Origin: Pachyseris speciosa
Lineage: Eukaryota; Cnidaria; Anthozoa; Scleractinia; Pachyseridae
DNA length: 64,000 nt
NCBI GenBank assembly: GCA_016490735.1
Contig: JAEMWC010000132.1
Location: 440,001 to 504,000 of the forward strand
Reading direction: 5' to 3'
Below are positions 1-10,666 of the stretch, piece after piece. A program made the translations under genes and the position numbers. The notes beneath the pieces were generated by a model. That model was not told where the DNA came from. It did no database searches and saw nothing but the letters and a program-made list of their open reading frames with translations. Positions within the stretch are counted from its first letter, which is position 1. Each line of letters begins with the position of its first letter.

Positions 1-130
1 CCACTTGAACGGGTTCCATAACACAGTTTACGGTCTGTGGTGTCCTATAGCATGAGGGAGAAAATTGTTAATAAAAAATCCGATTATCTGCATTTGTCTG
101 GGAAACGTCATAGCATTGTCAAACATACCC
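1..130. repeat. Diverged edge copy of the local 990-bp repeat family
   Basis: The first ~110 bases match, with many substitutions, the segment found at about 24,041-24,150, 35,330-35,430 and 43,320-43,420: a CCACTTGAA...TTCCATAA stretch, then TCCTAT..CATGAGG and AAAATTGTTAA. This suggests the window opens inside another old copy of that family. No convincing gene lies in 1-1,830; the open frames there are short and unsupported. Confidence 0.5.
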
Positions 131-1830
131 TCGGAACTGAGAAAGATGAAATTGCAGTAAAAACGATAAACACTTTACCCTTGCTGGCCAAGATCGTAAT
201 TCTGAATGTTCCTCTGTGGGCGCTTTGCGTTAACTTTGTTTGTTTCACTTTTGGTTGTGCTGCACTGTTATGTTCGCTTTCTGGTGCTCTTTCCTTTGAG
301 CCGAGCCGAGTTTCTGACTGCCCAACGTGGGATCTCATTGCCCTTCTTAATTTTCCTCGACTGACCTTATTTTCATTTCGCAGACGGCTCTTTCGCACGT
401 GTCGTGGCTTGATTGACAAGTTTGATTTCAAGTTTCAAGTTTTACTGATTTATTAAAGCAGGCTCTTAAGATATTACCTGGTGAGGGCATACAAGAGTTT
501 TGTCGCCCGATCCACAAAACAAAATGTGGTATCGCGATTTCTGGCGCTTGACAGTGTGCGAACTTTTCTTTTTTCCCGATTAGTCGAGTACCGCTGCATA
601 TGCCGACTGAATGCAGCCCACTTTATGTCTTCCTTCTTTTCTTAGAGCCTCTAAGATACGATCTGATATTGAAGTCTACAGTGAATTAGGGCCGGATCAC
701 AAATTTCCTTACCTTTTCATTTTCGGCAGTCAAATTTTTGGACAGACAATTTTCAACTTCCAATTTTTAATCTCGCAATATACAAGTACTCTCAGTTGAT
801 TGATAATAAGTTTCATTCTACCAACATGATTTCTCAGTCTTCCTAATGATATGGTTGAGAGAATTTAGACGCATGGGGATTATAAGCTTCCCGTGGTATC
901 GGAATTGGGGTTTTGGCTCACGATATACGCTCATATCAAGGAGGAAAACAAATGGAGAATGCAGTTTTGCTCAGTTTGTAAGGGAAAAGGCCTCATTGAC
1001 GATCATTAAACTATAAATGATGCACTACTTTGTTGTGCAATAACAAGAGGGAATATATCAGCTCAAGTTTTACGGTAGCTGTACCCCAGAAGGAGTTTGT
1101 TTACCCATCTAGACTGATATGTTTCCTGTTATGTGCATTGTCTGTTTCACTTGATTGCCCAACCAACAATTATATATGAACACGAAGAGTGTGTGCTATT
1201 AACCATATTGACCCCTTTCACCAACCCGGTGCCTGAAGTGTATAACATATCGCCCAAATCCCTCAATATGATAAGCCTCATGTTTGGAGGGAACGACTTA
1301 ACATTTTTATTTTCATTTCTAAACAGCACTCCATTTCTTGAGCTTCTCTTATCGCGACCATTTCTCTGAGTAACCTTTTCCCAACTCAGTTTACGCTAAC
1401 CGGGACATTTTTATACACGTTCGCTTGCCGAGAAATAACACAATAATGTTCAGTGCATTGTACTTTCACAAAACAAAAATGCGTTTTAAAAATATTTTTC
1501 AGTGCCTCAAGCCACAGAAGTAAAAAAATTCCACAATGGACTCTCGCCGGCGTGAGAGCACGCTTTCTGATTCTAGAAAAATTGAAAGTGGTTTTGGGTT
1601 CCCAGAAGGCCTCTTTGTTTACGTACGAGCAAAGCGCGTAAAACTGTTTTGAAAGTTGCCATAGAGAGTGATTACCAATACATCTGTGGTAATACTGTTC
1701 AGTTCCGCTTACTAAGTAAGTTGCCAGTCGCGTCGCGTTTCCTGCGCGAAGCGAATCGCGTCGCCCGCCTCGCGATTCGCAACGCGCGCAAGTCAATGAA
1801 GCCAAGATGTTTACATAAATTTCGGATAAA

Positions 1831-1980
1831 CACACATATGAGGTGGGGGTTCTGATCCAGCTTCATACAGCATTGGTTGTCCAAACCAGTCAGGCAACTC
1901 ACCGGCTTCGTTGCCTGACTGGTTTGGACAACCAATGCTGTATGAAGCTGGATCAGAACGCCCCACCTTATATGTGTGTG
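1831..1980. repeat. 150-bp near-perfect palindrome (foldback)
   Basis: Two arms of about 68 bases (1,831-1,898 and 1,910-1,980) are reverse complements of each other apart from a few mismatches near the outer ends, separated by an 11-base loop. Weaker complementarity seems to continue outside the arms. It lies 63 bases before the apparent start of the Polinton polymerase, so it may be a foldback insertion, a collapsed terminal repeat or a promoter-proximal structure. The sequence alone does not decide. Confidence 0.92.
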
Positions 1981-2042
1981 TAAACCAAAATATTTAAACC
2001 CGTTTTCACACGATTTACGGTGAAACAACTCTTAACCATAAA

Positions 2043-5000
2043 ATGTGGATCAAAAACTGCGGCCTATTAAAAAGAAGGGAGTATAGGTTACACGAAGGAA
2101 TGGCCGCTGCACGCATTGGGGAAGAAGTCCTCAACGAGTTCTACGGCCAAGCCGCCCCGGCGGGGGGAAACAACGCCCCGCCCGCCCAAGCCGATCCTGT
2201 CATTGGCCTGGAGAACCGATTTTGGAGCCTCCACCCAAGTTTCGGGACCAACCCGCCCATCGGTGGGACGAGTTTCACGTTTCAGTCACCGATTTTAATG
2301 ATTGGCTTCATGTTTGGAGGATGGACACCGGCCCTGATAATATTCGGACAAATATTCATAATTTTACACAAAGAACAATGGAAAGAGAGGTGCAAAAAAA
2401 AAAGTGCAATTGATAACTTGGGTAGTTTAAAAGCAAGTTTCGGATTGGAGGTTTATTTCAGCCGTGAAAGACCAAATGAAGAGAGGCAAATGGAAGTAGA
2501 AAACAGACACTTCTTTAAAGAACAACCACATGTATTTACAAAACAAAACCTTGTTGAAGAGTTTAGTGAAAGATTTGATGCATTTGTAGACCAGATCAAC
2601 GGTGAAATACAAAATTGGTCAGAGCGAGGATCCGGATGGGTTGTTGATAGAATATCAATTGCTTATGTTAATTTTGCCAGATTTCAACCTTTAAGAGGAG
2701 GTACTTATATACCTACCCCAAAAAACTTGTAAACAAAAAAGCAATCGTCAACGTGCAAAACAGAGACAACAAATGTTTGAAATGGTCACTAAGAGCGGCT
2801 TTGTTTCCAGTGGAAAAAACATAGAAAGAACAAGCAAATATCCAATAAGCGATGACATCAACTGGGTTGGAATTGACTTTCCCACACCATTGAAACAGAT
2901 TGGCAAGCTTGAGAAGCAAAACACCAACCTTGCCAATAACGTTTTCGGGTGGGAAAATGACCTTGTTATTGTTCACAGGATCAGTACAAAAGACAAAAGC
3001 ATTGAAAGAATTAACTTGATGCTTCTTTATGATGGTGAAAATTCACATTATTGTTTAGTGAAGAGGCTGACAGCTTTACTTTATGACCAGACCAAACACA
3101 GGGATAAAAAACACTTCTGCACAATGTGTTTGATTGGGTTTACAACAGAAGAAATTCTTGCAAAGCACAAAGAACACTGCAAAGGAGTCAATGGAACCCC
3201 CACACGAGTTGAAATGCGGGGAAAGGGGAAAAACATACTGAAATTTCAAAACTTTCATAAACAAATGAAGGCGCCATTTGTTATTTACGCCGATTTTGAG
3301 GCTGTGATTGAAAAGATTCCAGAAAACAAGCGTGAAAAAAACAAAGTGTAAAGAAAAAAAAAAGACAAACACCAAGCCTGTGGGTTTGCGGCAACATTAT
3401 GTTAGATGCGACGGCAAAAGCGGCCCAGCTGTAAAATACAGACAGGGGTGCGACGGCGAGAAAAACGCGGTGGAAGAATTTCTTGAAAGAATTTTGAAAC
3501 TTGAAAAACTTTTGCGAGAAAGACTGGAAAAACCTGCACCAATTGTCATGACACCTCGCGATTGGTTCAGCTTTTAAAACGCCAAGAATTACCAGATTTG
3601 CAATGAAAGTCTTGTGAAACTCGAATTTCTTGACTCGATCGGTGTTTGGTACAACGAAAATGGTGACTACTGCGGACAAAGCCACAAAAGCTGCTTTTAC
3701 AAAGCGAACAAAGAAATTCAATTCATTGCGCCAAAAATGCAGAGAAAAGAAAAGGATCAAATTGACAAATGGATTAAGAAAAACCAAGAAGAATGCCTTT
3801 TCTGCGCAACGCCATTGCTTCGCAAAAATTTCAGAAACGCAGTAAAAGATCATTGCCATATTCCCCGCAGCTTCCGCGGGGCCGCGCATGACGCGTGCAA
3901 CAAAAAGCTGCGGATCAACCCAAAATGTTTCATTATTTGAGGGGCTACGACGCACATCACATCATGTAAGCGATGTCGAAAATAGAAGGAGCTGGTGAGC
4001 TGAAAAGCATTGCCAAAAACATGGAAAAAATACATTTCATTCTCTTTGGGGAACTTGCGTTTCATAGATAGCAATGCATTTCTTCTTCCCAGCCTCGACG
4101 CACTTGTAAAAGCCACATCTAAAGAGGCGTTAAAGATAACGAAAAAACTTGTAGAAACCATGTAAGGGAACGCAGGCAGCCTCGAGCTTCTTTCACAAAA
4201 AGGCATTTACCCCTACGAGGACATGGACTCATGGGGAAGGTTTGACGAAACAAGCCGTCCTGCCAAAGAGAGTTTCTTCAGCAAGCTATCTGGCGAACAC
4301 ATATCGGACGAAGACTACGCGCATGCGCATAAAGTTTGGGAAACGTTTGAATGCAAAACACTTGGCGACTACCATGACCTTTACGTGAAAACAGACGTTG
4401 CACTTTTGGCAGATGTTTTCGAAAACTTCCGTGATCTCTGTCAAAAGCAGTATGGCCTGGATCCTGCACATTATTATACATCACCTGGCCTGTCATGGGA
4501 TGCGCTACTGAAAAAGACTGGCACCGAGCTGGAGCTCTTGACCGACATCGACATGCATCTCTTTGTGGAGAGAGGGATGCGCGGCGGGATTTCAATGATC
4601 AGCAAGAGGCACGCCAAGGCAAACAACCCCCTGGTGCAAGGCTATGACAAAAGCAAACCAAACACGTTTATCATGGATCTTGACGCGAACAACCTGTACG
4701 GCTGGGCAATGAGGAAAGCCCTCCCCGTTGGAAAATTCAAGTGGAACAGCTGGGTCCCCACAAAGAAATTCTTGAGATAAAAGAAAACGGGAAAGAAACT
4801 TTTATTCTTGAGGTCGACCTTGAATACCCGGAGGAACTCCACCAAGAGCACAACAGCTACCCCCTCGCCCCAGCGAAAAAGGCTGTGCAAAAAGAATGGC
4901 TGTCCCCCTACCAAAAGAAAATGATGGAAGACCTCAACCTCAACCCCCCAGATTGCAAAAAACTATTGCTGACGCTGCAGGACAAAAACAACTACGTGGT

Positions 5001-6377
5001 ACACTACCGCAACTTGCAGTTTTATCTTAAGCAGGCATGAAACTCAAAAGAGTTCACAGACTTCTGGAATTAGAACAAAAAAGCTGGATGGAGCCTTACA
5101 TCCGAATGAACACCAACTTTAGAAAGAAGGCAAAAAGTGCCTTTCAAAAAGACTTTTACAAGTTGATGAACAACTCTGTCTTCGGGAAAACCATGGAAAA
5201 CCTGCGCAACCGCACCGACGTGAAATTGGTGCGCAGCCACGAGACAACCAAACTCAGAAAAGTCATCGCAAGCCCCCTGTACTCAAGGCACGAGTTCTTT
5301 GCAAACGACCTTGCCGTTATTAACATGCGCAAAAACAAGTTGTGCCTCAACAAACCGGTTTACACCGGAATGACAATACTGGAAAACAGTAAACTGCTGA
5401 TGTATGAATTTTTCTACAACATCTTGAAAAAGCAGTATGGGCAGAAATGTGAACTTCTGTACACAGACACCGACAGCTTTCTGCTCGAAATCGAAACACA
5501 CGATATTTACAAAGACATGGGTGCAGAAGGTTGCCTTGGACAACATCTCTTTGACACAAGCGACTACCCGAAAGAGCATCCGCTGTACCCAGAAACCAAC
5601 AAAAAGGTTTTGGGGAAAATTAAAGATGAATGCGCTGGAACTCCAATCGCCGAGTGTGTCTGTTTGCGGCCAAAAATGTACTCAATCATCAGGGCGAACG
5701 AAAAAAAAACATCAAAAAAGCAAAAGGCGTAAAAAAGAACTTGATGAAAAAGCACATCCTGCACGTGCAGTACAAAGAAACGCTCTTCGGCAAGAAGCAG
5801 CTTACACATGGAATGAACATTCTCCGGAGCGAAGGGCACCACATTTTCGGCATAACAATAATAATAACAACAACATCAATAACAATAACAATAACAATAA
5901 CTGTCTGAGCTAATCGTCCTCACAAAGTACAGCAAGGACACAACTCAACAAGGTTGAACCGAAAGCATACACAAGGCGCCTCTGGCAGCCGCTATACGGT
6001 CCATGTATGACCTTGGAGCACAGCCTACAGCCAGCTCGAATAAGCCGTATGCTGGTTTTTGCTAAGGGAGGAAAACCGGAGTACCCGGCGAAAATCCCTC
6101 GGAGCAGGGTCGAGAACCAACACAAACTCAGCCCACTTATGGCGTCACCGGGAATAGAACTCGGTGCCACATTGGTGGGAGACGAGTGCTCTCACCACTA
6201 CGTCAACCCTGCTCCCCATAAGCGTGAACAAGACTTCGCTATCAGCGTTTGATTCAAAAAGATGGATAGCAGAGGATGGGGTCAATACCAACTGACGCCT
6301 TCGGGTACAATCCCCTGCCGACTGATGCAGAAATAGCCGGCATTATGGAGCTGTTAGATGAGGTCTTCGGAGGGTAG
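2043..6377 (+). pseudogene. Polinton protein-primed DNA polymerase B, broken and SINE-interrupted
   Basis: This would replicate the element by protein-primed synthesis. Recognisable parts in order are: an N-terminal region (2,043-2,730); the exonuclease motif YADFEA near 3,284; a cysteine-rich insert with CLFCATPLL and KDHCH near 3,800-3,860; polymerase motif A in the form DLDANNLYG near 4,677; motif [12 protein letters not shown] near 5,168; the catalytic YTDTDSF near 5,460; and a C-terminal tail. The frame changes around 2,270, 2,410, 2,727, 2,817, 3,346, 4,750, 5,035 and 5,705, with stops near 3,575, 3,940 and 4,162. Many breaks fall in A-runs. A SINE splits the gene at 5,851, and the same protein resumes at 6,222 and ends at the TAG at 6,375. 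The start at 2,043 is the first ATG in frame with the N-terminal homology. Family identity is strong; exact lesion sites are approximate. Confidence 0.9.
5851..6221 (-). mobile_element. tRNA-derived SINE inserted in the polymerase gene
   Basis: Read on the minus strand, the head (from 6,216 down) carries pol III promoter-like boxes: A-box-like TAGTGGTGAGAGCAC and B-box-like GAGTTCTATTCCC about 35 bases later. A ~250-base body follows, then a tail of repeated TTATTG near 5,857-5,902. CATAA occurs just before (5,851-5,855) and just after (6,217-6,221), a likely target-site duplication. Polymerase coding resumes immediately after it, so the insertion postdates the element. Confidence 0.85.
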
Positions 6378-7354
6378 CTTCGTGTTTGGGGGGACAACCA
6401 ACAACTCTTCACGCACGAAACTGCGTTTGGGTCCGTCGTGCAAATAGTACAAAACAGGCGTATCGGGTTTCAAGACAGTTTTTTCAATCTTGAAGACTTT
6501 CAAAGACCAAACAGGATCTGTGGCCCTTTTTTGTGCCGCCCTCCAACTCGCCAGGTTGGTAAAGATAGCGGACATTGACAAGAGGGGGAGCAGTTTTTCG
6601 CGCGTTTCCACAGGTCTTTGATATGTCGTTGAAGGCTTGCAAACAACCACCTTTTCTTTGATAGCAACTGCTGGCTTCTTTCCTGTCAGGCTTGTTTCCT
6701 CGTTGTTCAAGGCTGCAACAACTTCTGGAAGCCGTTTCACCCACGCGACAGACCGCTGGCCCTCCGGTAGACGCATTTCAACGGCGTACTGGTGGCCAAA
6801 CAGGCGCTCAGTCAAGGTGCGGGTGAAACACTCGATGATGGCTTGGTCGCGATGAATTTCGGGGTGCCCGCGCCGGATATACGTTTTGTGGTGTTCCATT
6901 TCTTCTGTGACAGCGCCGATGAATTCGCTCCCGGGGTCAACCTGCAGCATTTGCGGCCATTTCAGAGGCGAGCTTTTGTAGTTTTTGCGAAACGTCTCAG
7001 CGACCTCGTCAGAATTTCTCGATGCTAAAGGTTCAGCCTCTTTGTATCGGCTGGCCACGTCGACAACTGTCAGCGCATACTTGAAAACTTTGCGGCTGCG
7101 GAGAAGTTTGTCGTGCGGCAAAAAAAAGAAGGTTAGCTTGGTGCACCTTGTTGGGTGTAAAAACATCGAATTTCGGCCGAGGAATGCGATGCGGTGCTGG
7201 AAGATAGATCTGCCAAATCGCATGCTTGATCAGCCACGTTTTTGTGCTCTCTCCACGAACCTTGGCAGCTTCAGAAAGTTATTTTTTTTATAACCGCGTG
7301 GCATTTCCAGTAGCCCCCAGGGCTTTAGTAGACCTTTGCGAGTTTGGCGTCCAT
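6354..7354 (-). pseudogene. Polinton retroviral-type (rve) integrase, broken
   Basis: This is a DDE-type integrase that inserts the element into host DNA. The catalytic core is continuous from about 7,120 to 6,354: VVDVASRY (first Asp, near 7,047-7,070), QVDPGSEF (second Asp, near 6,922-6,947) and DQAIIE (Glu, near 6,831-6,850), then a conserved C-terminal region. The likely start is the ATG at 7,354, giving MDAKLAKVY before an in-frame TAA; coding resumes in the same frame as GYWKCHAVIKK. A frame change near 7,280 and another near 7,125-7,225 (in A-runs) reach the core. The end overlaps the end of the convergent polymerase. With at least one stop and two frame changes it cannot give a full protein without repair. 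The core residues themselves are intact. Confidence 0.9.
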
Positions 7355-7378
7355 ATTACATTTGTCTCAGACATACGT

Positions 7379-7806
7379 TCAAAGGCAACGAAAAGCAGCA
7401 TAACCCAAAGCGAGAGTCCCAGCACCCAAAACAACGAGCTCGCCTTTTTTCTGCTGCTCCCTCGGCTGGTAGAAATCGGAGAACTTGAGCTCTTTCAGCG
7501 GAGCCAGAAGTTTGTAACGATGTGCCTGGTTATAAAGTTTGAAAGCATAGTCAGTGTTGGTGAAGTTTTTCTTGGCCTGCGCCTTGATTTGCGCGTTTGT
7601 CTAGATCCAGTCAAGGAGCTGGGTGCGCTCGCGACTGTATTTTGCGTAAGCCGCTTGATAATCCTCGAGGGCCTTGTCGTGGCGCTTTTTTTTTCGTCAA
7701 GCGGGGCGTTGTCGCCGCCGCCAAGCGCCTTCTCGAGATAATTGCCACCGATGAATGTCGCTGCATTCAAGACCGCCCCACCGACCATGATCGCGATTGT
7801 TGTCAT
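7379..7806 (-). pseudogene. Small Polinton virion-type protein with N-terminal hydrophobic segment
   Basis: The start ATG at 7,806 gives MTTIAIMVGGAVLNAATF, a hydrophobic, glycine/alanine-rich N-terminus that could be a membrane segment. After about 40 residues the frame changes in an A-run near 7,690. Coding continues in another frame through a hydrophilic region rich in Lys, Gln and Tyr to a second hydrophobic stretch (VVLGAGTLALGYAAF) and a TGA at 7,379-7,381. One in-frame TAG follows a DWI near 7,605. I recognise the type as a small protein that accompanies cnidarian Polinton polymerases, but I know no proven function; a virion membrane or minor structural role is inference. Its end lies 25 bases before the integrase start. 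Confidence 0.6.
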
Positions 7807-7927
7807 GTTGTATATGTCAGAGCCATTTCTTAAATTCCGTTCATCAAACGTTGGCGGGAAGGATTTTTTGGGTCTAAAGGTTGTCCATTGCAAACGAGCC
7901 CACAAATTCGGTCAAGACCCACCGACC

Positions 7928-8068
7928 TTAAGTCATTAGGCTGGAGCTTGGATCGGATATGAAGTTCTCCTTCATAACCTTTTTTATGCCCCACCCGATT
8001 AAGGTTTCAAGGCCGATCCTTGTTGCTGAGCGCAGGCCCATTTTCACATACTTGTTGTCAGACGACAT
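7928..8068 (-). CDS. 46-residue Polinton small protein, possibly truncated
   Basis: The ATG at 8,068 opens a frame of 46 codons ending at TAA (7,928-7,930). It begins MSSDNKYVKMGLRSATRIGL, continues with an amphipathic stretch ETLIGWGIKKVMKENF and ends SSSLMT. It lies between two other minus-strand genes of the element and has the same basic, glycine-containing composition as small virion proteins. It may be the N-terminal part of a longer gene cut by a stop, since the gap to the next start is about 120 bases. No family assignment; coding status rests on position and composition. Confidence 0.45.
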   Translation of the reverse strand: MSSDNKYVKMGLRSATRIGLETLIGWGIKKVMKENFISDPSSSLMT

Positions 8069-8115
8069 AGTGAATATATATAAAAAGATAAACTTTAAAT
8101 TGCTGCTCGCGGCAA

Positions 8116-8877
8116 CTAATTTTCCGTATCCGTCTGGTTGTCTTCTCCATCATCATCTTCTCCATTACTTTCCTCATCATCTTCTTCATCTTCAGCCTTA
8201 CCCTCCCACACAATTTTGGGGCGGCGGATATCAAGAATTTGCAAAACGTTAAGTAAAATCCTGCTATTAATGTCCAAAGCCAATGCTCCGAGGCCGGCGA
8301 TGGCTGCAGCATTGATAAAGTGTTGAGGGATGTCCATGACTCTGAACCACATCCTTGCGTATATCCTGGCCACAAAAATTCAATTGAAACCCCTTTTTTC
8401 GCTGCGGCATTACGGGAGCCGGCTCGCTGGGAACAGGAGGGTTCGGAGCGCTTTTTTCCTTTCCTTGAGCCATTGCAGACTTAAACCTCGCTTTTATCGC
8501 TTCATGTTGATAATAAACACCAAAAGCACCGACAACAATCCCAGCCACGGTAAGAATTTGATTGGTACTTAAAGAACTGGAGTTTGTTGTGTTTGGTGCA
8601 GTACTCTCAGCTTCCTGCTCAGAGGCGGGTGTTGCAGCCTTTTCTGCAGCTTTTTTTTTCTTTTTTCGCTTTGTTGTTTTCAATTATGACAGCGGCCTCT
8701 GCCGCGGCTTTTTTCTGCGCTTCGCGGGCCAGCCGCGTTCTTTCAGCCACCAACTTGCCCGCAGCTACTCGCTTGGATTTTTTTTTGTCGACGCGTGGCT
8801 GGGGTTGCTGTTCCTGTGCCCCCGCCTCCTGGGTGGGAAGTTTCATTACCCTGACTTTCAGACTGTTCAGCCGACAT
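8116..8877 (-). pseudogene. Ala/Lys-rich single-pass membrane protein(s) of the Polinton, frameshifted
   Basis: From an ATG at 8,877 (MSAEQSESQGNETSHPGG) the reading passes through three frames: a Gly/Thr-rich start; a Lys/Ala-rich helix (RLAREAQKKAAAEAAVI, about 8,760-8,700); then, after an A-run near 8,680, a Ser/Thr-rich stretch, a hydrophobic segment (ILTVAGIVVGAFGVYY near 8,560-8,510), a basic segment and a Pro-rich stretch. A further frame (about 8,370-8,116) has a second hydrophobic stretch (AAAIAGLGALALDI) and a strongly acidic tail of Asp/Glu ending NQTDTEN. These could be one broken gene or two overlapping ones. No family name; membrane location is inferred from the hydrophobic segments. 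Confidence 0.5.
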
Positions 8878-8989
8878 TGTGAAGATATGCTAACAGAAGA
8901 AAAGTTTAATTTGTCGGCGATATAATTAGAAAGCAAAAAAAAAGAAAAAAAAAAAAAATTGACAGCAGTTACTTTGTAATTGTCAGTAT

Positions 8990-9520
8990 TTATTCAGCAG
9001 TTACTGAGGAATGCTCAGAAATTTCTTCAGCATCTTTTCCCTTGAAAATAGTGTGTTTCGCGGTTATCAGAGCCGCTTCGGCCAGAGAAAGAAGCGGGCC
9101 GCACTTCAGAGCAAAGCTGCCGGTCAGGCGGGAGAGCTCTTTGATGATGACGTAGTCTTCTTTGAGTTCTTTTCGATAAGCTTCGATGACATCAATATCG
9201 ACAAATGATCCGACCAGTTTGGTCTCAAGAAAAATAAAGCTGTCCATCAAGCTATCGTTTGTCTTTGAACCGACGTAAGTTTCGTGCCTTTTGGCATATT
9301 TCTTAACTTCTTTGTCGGTGAGGTGCTTCGCCTGTTCGTGTTTCAACTGCACGCCGATGGCCTCTTTGGCTTTGCCTGTCGACACCAGCACTGCCAGCTG
9401 CTCGCGGAGAGCAGGAATGTCAAGACCTGTGGCAGCCAGGGGCAAAGCACCCCCTTCCACGTTAGGTGCCTCCGCTTCCAGCATTTCCAAAACTTCTGCC
9501 ATTGCACGCTCTTCCGCCAT
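8990..9520 (-). CDS. Intact 176-residue Polinton-associated protein, function unknown
   Basis: A single uninterrupted frame runs from ATG at 9,520 to TAA at 8,990. It begins MAEERAMAEVLEMLEAEAPN, is helix-rich and charged, has a central basic stretch (HLTDKEVKKYAKRHETYVGSK, about residues 65-85) and an Ala/Leu-rich C-terminal third (LLSLAEAALITAKH). No transmembrane segment or catalytic motif is obvious. I regard it as a conserved gene of cnidarian Polintons from its place between the membrane-protein genes and the ATPase, but I cannot name a function. It is the only gene of the element longer than 100 residues with no visible lesion. A short A/T-rich gap with an A-run (8,935-8,960) separates it from the next gene. 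Confidence 0.72.
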   Translation of the reverse strand: MAEERAMAEVLEMLEAEAPNVEGGALPLAATGLDIPALREQLAVLVSTGKAKEAIGVQLKHEQAKHLTDKEVKKYAKRHETYVGSKTNDSLMDSFIFLETKLVGSFVDIDVIEAYRKELKEDYVIIKELSRLTGSFALKCGPLLSLAEAALITAKHTIFKGKDAEEISEHSSVTAE

Positions 9521-9541
9521 CTATACTTCAACTTTTACTTT

Positions 9542-9880
9542 TCAATTTGGGGTTGCATGTTTGTGGTGAATCGCTATCCACCAATCTTTTTTCGTTATGT
9601 CAATATCCTCATCTGTTATTTGAAGCTTTTCAATAGTTTTTAACATCTCCATTCCGCACTTAACATCTGGGAAATAAGCAAAATTTTCGAGAATTGTTAT
9701 GATTTTTACAAATTTGGTAAATTTATGTGGCTCTTGGAGCTTTCAAGAGAGCTTTCGTCATCCCTGCCATCATAAGAAAAAGGTTCCCACCAAATGGTCC
9801 CGAAAGGCTTGCGCTAAGTTTCCTACAACTGAGCCAGCTTCTTCGCTGTTGTTCGCGATGTAGCGTTCAACCCACACCAT
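9542..9880 (-). pseudogene. Unassigned Polinton gene fragment in two frames
   Basis: An ATG at 9,880 gives MVWVERYIANNSEEAGSVVG and about 15 more residues before a TGA near 9,773. After a frame change, a second open stretch (about 9,745-9,545) contains KFVKIITILENFAYFPDV and ends DWWIAIHHKHATPN at TGA (9,542-9,544), 22 bases before the next gene's ATG. Both stretches lack stops and have protein-like composition, and the spacing fits one gene with a central lesion. Function unknown. Confidence 0.42.
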
Positions 9881-9940
9881 GGTTACCACTATAAGAATTT
9901 TTTTAATTGGGAGGGTACCCGCCTAAGAGCGGAAATTCCG

Positions 9941-10643
9941 CTATCGGGAATTTATCTCAACCCCGAAGGGGTGCCGAAGCGAGAACACAAGGAAAGAAAA
10001 CTTTCGCTCTATCAGCTTTGAAATCATGCTTTTGTACTCCTTTTAGGACAGGTCGCCTGCATAGTCATCAAAGATGGCCTTCGTGGTCTTGGCCGAGGGG
10101 TTGTAAAAAAGAACGACCGCCGCAATGTTCTCCCGAAATGAGGCTGTGATGCTGGTGTACTGTTGGGTCAGGACCCAAACGCTAATGCCGATGTACCTGG
10201 CGGAAAGGGCGAGACTCACCAGCTGGCCTGTGCGCTTCTTTTTACCTCCTTTGAGGCTGCGCAGTCGTCGAGGATTAGGAGGGTGATGGTGCCCTCAGAA
10301 ACAAAAGTCACGATCTTCAACCAAAGTTCCACCTCGTGCTACTCGCAGATTATTACATCCACCCGCGGATCGTTTTCCCCAAATCGGAAGAGGGTCTTGT
10401 TGTGAGCGAATGTCGGGCAAATAAGCACGATGAAGTCAACGAGTTTGCTGGAATTCGTAAAGTATCTGATGAGTCTCTTGGCCGAGACGAAACGCCGCGT
10501 CATACCAGCCATGAAATTTAAATTCTTCAGAAGTCGAACTTGCCGCGGAAAGTGCCTATGAGCTGGTCCACCATGAACCTTGTTTTGCCTGAATTTGTCG
10601 GCCCAACAATGAGAGCATTGAACGGAATGTTATTTGGGTTCAT
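9941..10643 (-). pseudogene. Polinton genome-packaging ATPase (A32-like), broken
   Basis: This ATPase would pump viral DNA into the capsid. From ATG at 10,643 the protein opens MNPNNIPFNALIVGPTNSGK, with Walker A GPTNSGKT near 10,583-10,606. A stop and frame changes follow near 10,520. FIVLICPTFAHNK lies near 10,440, a TAG near 10,350, and Walker B ITLLILDD near 10,264-10,290. After another frame change the sensor-like region GISVWVLTQQYTSITA (about 10,190-10,140) and the NIAAVVLFYNPS region follow, then an in-frame TAA near 10,043 and a C-terminal segment EYKSMISKLIERKFSF ending at TAG 9,941-9,943. Total length of about 234 codons suits the family. The motifs are intact but at least two stops and two frameshifts break it. 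Confidence 0.87.
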
Positions 10644-10666
10644 GTTGCCTCTGGGCGATGGGTATA

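Noticed and set aside
1699..2028. 109-codon frame on the minus strand
   Set aside because: It reads through both arms of the palindrome; the apparent internal repetition of the peptide is a consequence.
8058..8326. Ser/Pro-rich frames opposite the Polinton small genes
   Set aside because: They are antisense to the acidic tail of the membrane protein gene, whose codons read as Ser/Leu on the other strand.
9907..10521. Plus-strand frames across the ATPase region
   Set aside because: Walker motifs and family similarity are on the minus strand; the plus-strand frames have no homology.
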